From assembly GCF_004027225.2 (NCBI RefSeq), contig NC_044277.2, positions 36,009,812 through 36,073,811 on the forward strand: a stretch of DNA of 64,000 bases, read 5' to 3'. The position numbers were made by a program, and so were the translations under genes. Positions 61,731 through 64,000 of this stretch are shown one piece after another. This DNA is from Strigops habroptila (taxonomy: Eukaryota > Chordata > Aves > Psittaciformes > Psittacidae). The notes beneath the pieces were generated by a model. That model did no database searches. It worked only from the letters and a program-made list of their open reading frames with translations, and was not told the DNA's origin. Every line of letters starts with the position of its first letter. Positions within the stretch are counted from its first letter, which is position 1.

Positions 61731-62118
61731 ACAAAAAATATAACCCACAAGCAAACCATGGCAATTTAAAATAACCCTGCAAAGTGTTTTGGCATGGGGA
61801 GCTAGATAATGATTGCTCAGGTCTCCCTGTTGAAGCTGAAGTCTATGGGCTGAGGGCTTTGCTTGGACAGGAGGAGTCAAAAGGCTCTCAGGAGGTATTG
61901 CGTATTCATTTACATAGATGCACACCAGGAAATATATGTACTTGAAATAGATTATGGCTGGAAACGCCTGGTGGTGTCCCACTTTCAGGGACAACACTGA
62001 GTGTATATGCAGTGACAAACCCACTGAGGCATTACAATCAGTTTTGTGGAGAAAGACTGGAAGATCCTAATACAATCCAGTGTGCTCTGTTTTAGCTTTG
62101 GGAGGTTTGAGACATGTA

Positions 62119-62274
62119 TTTCTTTCTTCCTTTCTTTCTTTCCCCTCTCTCTCTCCCTCTCCCTCTCCCTTTCTCTCTTCACCTTTCCTTCTCCTTCTCC
62201 TTCTCCTTCTCTTTCTCCTTCTCCTTCTTCTTCTCCTTCTCCTTCTCCTTCTTATCTCTCCTTCCTTTTCCTCT
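62119..62274 (+). repeat. 156-bp polypyrimidine tract, (TTTC)n, (CTCTCC)n and (CTTCTC)n
   Basis: Apart from A at 62181 and 62254 every base is C or T. It starts with TTTC units, passes through CT and CCCTCT units and ends in CTTCTC/CTTCTT units. The open frames here (Ser/Pro-rich on plus, Arg-rich on minus) are artefacts of the repeat. Mirror symmetry makes triplex (H-DNA) formation possible. Confidence 0.95.
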
Positions 62275-62649
62275 AGGCCCTTCAAGCCATTCCCCTCCTC
62301 ATGCACATGATTCCCCACGTGTGTACACTTTCTGCTTTGGCCAAAACAGGGTTACCAGTGTAGCTCCCCATTGCAAACCATTCCCTGGATAAAAAAGCTA
62401 CCTGTTATGCTTGTTTATCTCAGCTTGAATTCTGCCTCATGCAGTTCTGCCTAAATGCTCCCATCTTGTTTCCAGCTGTCAGAGTAAGTCCTCACTCCCT
62501 CTGCTCCTTTCAAACACCCCCCAGCAAATGTCTGGGTGGGTCTCAGCAGGAGGAGAGGCCAGAGCTCTGGCCATATACAACGAATACTTACTCCCTGTCC
62601 AGCTTTCGCTCTCACACCTGACCCTATTTTGTTTATATTGGAAACTTTC

Positions 62650-63390
62650 CACTGTGACGAATGTGGCACTGATCTTACTTTTCCCACCCTTGTTTGGCCA
62701 GGCTGTAGATATCTATTTTCAGTTAATATTTAATCACCGAACAGTTTCTATAGGCCTTTTTCCTTCCAAGCTTCTTGAACTCCTTCCAGTTCATCTTTAT
62801 TGGTACTGAATGTACTTAAATCTGAAAGCAGTAGTCGAGGTGCTATCTCATCAGTATTGTATAGTGAGAGAGACATCCATCACTTCCCAGGAACATGACA
62901 CAATGCCTCTGTGTTAGAAGCCCAAAAATTACATTGGATTTTTTTTGGGTCACACTGCTAGATCCTATTTAATTTACTGAAGCCCATACATCCCAATCTA
63001 TATGTTAGTAGGCACGTATATTACACCTACTGTATTCCCTTCAGTTGCCACTTTGCAATTATAGGAAGAAAAAAAATGCTTGTGTGTGCCTTTCTTCCAT
63101 TCCTTATAAATCCATGCTGTTTACTGGTTGTGGATCCATTCTCCCCTAAGTGCTTAGGATTTTTACCTTTTAATATTTTTTCCACTATATTACTGCAGAC
63201 TGAAGTTAAGCTTACCAGATGGTAGATGACAGGTTCACTCTTTCTCTTCCTCTTCCCGAGCCATTTTTGAAGACCAGTAACATGCTTCTCTTTCTTTTCA
63301 GATGTCTTAGGGATCACTAATTCTCCAGGAACACTTGAAAATAATTGTCAGTAGTTTGAATAAGTTCATTAGCTAATTCCCTTTCCTCCC
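62650..63390 (-). mobile_element. Degraded antisense CR1-type LINE fragment
   Basis: On the minus strand bases 63317-63027 translate to a damaged N-terminal reverse transcriptase: a basic stretch, then HLVSLTSV (YRPVSLTSV in CR1) and later SKQHGF. Bases about 62960-62780, also on the minus strand, follow the nucleotide pattern of the C-terminal part of CR1 ORF2 (the region normally encoding AKKANxILA and SALVRPHLEY) with many changes. The RT palm between them is missing. It is an old relic like that at 19205-19910. Borders are approximate. Confidence 0.6.
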
Positions 63391-64000
63391 CATGTTGCAC
63401 ATCACAGGGATTTGCGCAGTTTCACGTTCGTAGTTTTCTTCCCCTTAACATTCCTTATGACCTTCTCACACCAATCCTAACCACAAGTTGTTTTTCCTAA
63501 TTGTACTTTATTTTTCATAAGAATTGCAATTCAGTAATTTTGCTAATTTAGAATCATTGCTCCTTTTGTCCCCTTCTTTGTAGAATGACAAACCTCTCTT
63601 ATTTCTAGCAATTCTCTTCTTCCCCTTGTAATTAAAAGATCATCTAGAATCTGTACACATCTAAGTAGTTGCTGCCTTGAAAAATGGGGGCACTATTACT
63701 AGCAGTGCTGTTATACTTTATAAATAAGGCAATTTTATATGTTTAATAACTTATCATGGGCATAAAATATAAAAATGTGTTGAAATACAGTTCAGTAAGA
63801 GTCAAAATACATATATTTAACAGTGAAAAATGATTTTGTTCTCAAACTCTTCCTGTATTTCATCTATTTTTGAATTACAGTGTAAGCTCATTTCCCATTA
63901 CATCACTTCAGTTGCCATGATAAGTAACAAGCAAGAACAAAGAATTTCCTTCCTGGATTACTTTGCTAAATTCATGCTTTAATCTTTTGGTAGATGATGT
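63391..64000. other. AT-rich unique DNA at the right edge
   Basis: No gene, RNA gene or clear repeat was recognised. Composition is AT-rich with short T and A runs. Confidence 0.6.

Noticed and set aside
62067..62318. Arg-rich minus-strand frame
   Set aside because: Translation of the polypyrimidine repeat; not a protein gene.
1..64000. tRNA, rRNA, CRISPR or viral/ERV genes
   Set aside because: Scanned by eye for cloverleaf A/B boxes, direct-repeat arrays, LTR-like ends and retroviral polymerase motifs; the only RT sequences are CR1-type LINE relics.

Overview
The window is vertebrate nuclear DNA, most probably from a bird (a crocodilian or turtle cannot be excluded). Genes are split by long introns, CpG islands alternate with AT-rich DNA, and the clearest interspersed repeats are CR1 LINEs, one of which keeps the CR1-type 3' end with two TTCTATG units. 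There are no operons, no CRISPR array, and I recognised no tRNA, rRNA or endogenous virus.

Two protein-coding genes are certain. CYP7B1 (oxysterol/steroid 7-alpha-hydroxylase) lies on the + strand. Exons 2 to 6 are here (26160-26296, 32706-33302, 33748-33954, 40001-40179, 44152-44448) with intact splice sites, consistent phases and intact P450 motifs. Exon 1 is not visible and should lie left of base 1, so bases 1-26159 are the end of a long intron 1. BHLHE22 (bHLHb5/BETA3, a neural transcriptional repressor) lies on the - strand as one intronless ORF at 55840-56739 inside a strong CpG island. The two genes are convergent, the same order and relative orientation as in human 8q12.

Layout: 1-26159 is CYP7B1 intron 1, with an internally deleted CR1 at about 14920-16604, an older CR1 remnant at about 19205-19910, AT-rich satellites and unique DNA. 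26160-44448 holds exons 2-6; the introns contain several high-complexity AT-rich blocks with homeodomain, POU and FOX words that look like developmental enhancers. 44449-about 46260 is the probable CYP7B1 3' UTR and contains a strong 68-nt hairpin. 46260-54030 is intergenic and turns into alternating CpG islands and AT-rich blocks from 50.2 kb. 54030-57310 is the BHLHE22 transcription unit. 57310-61700 is its CpG-rich upstream region. 62119-62274 is a polypyrimidine tract, and about 62650-63390 is an antisense CR1 relic.

The two genes do not share a pathway. The enzyme acts in the ER on oxysterols and neurosteroids, and the repressor acts in neuronal nuclei. The best explanation of the layout is a regulatory block around BHLHE22 in which CYP7B1 is a bystander whose introns host enhancers; this is inference from base composition and synteny. 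I found no clearly novel system. The most checkable unexpected items are the hairpin at 46148-46215, the ORF1-to-RT deletion junction in the CR1, and the promoter architecture of BHLHE22.
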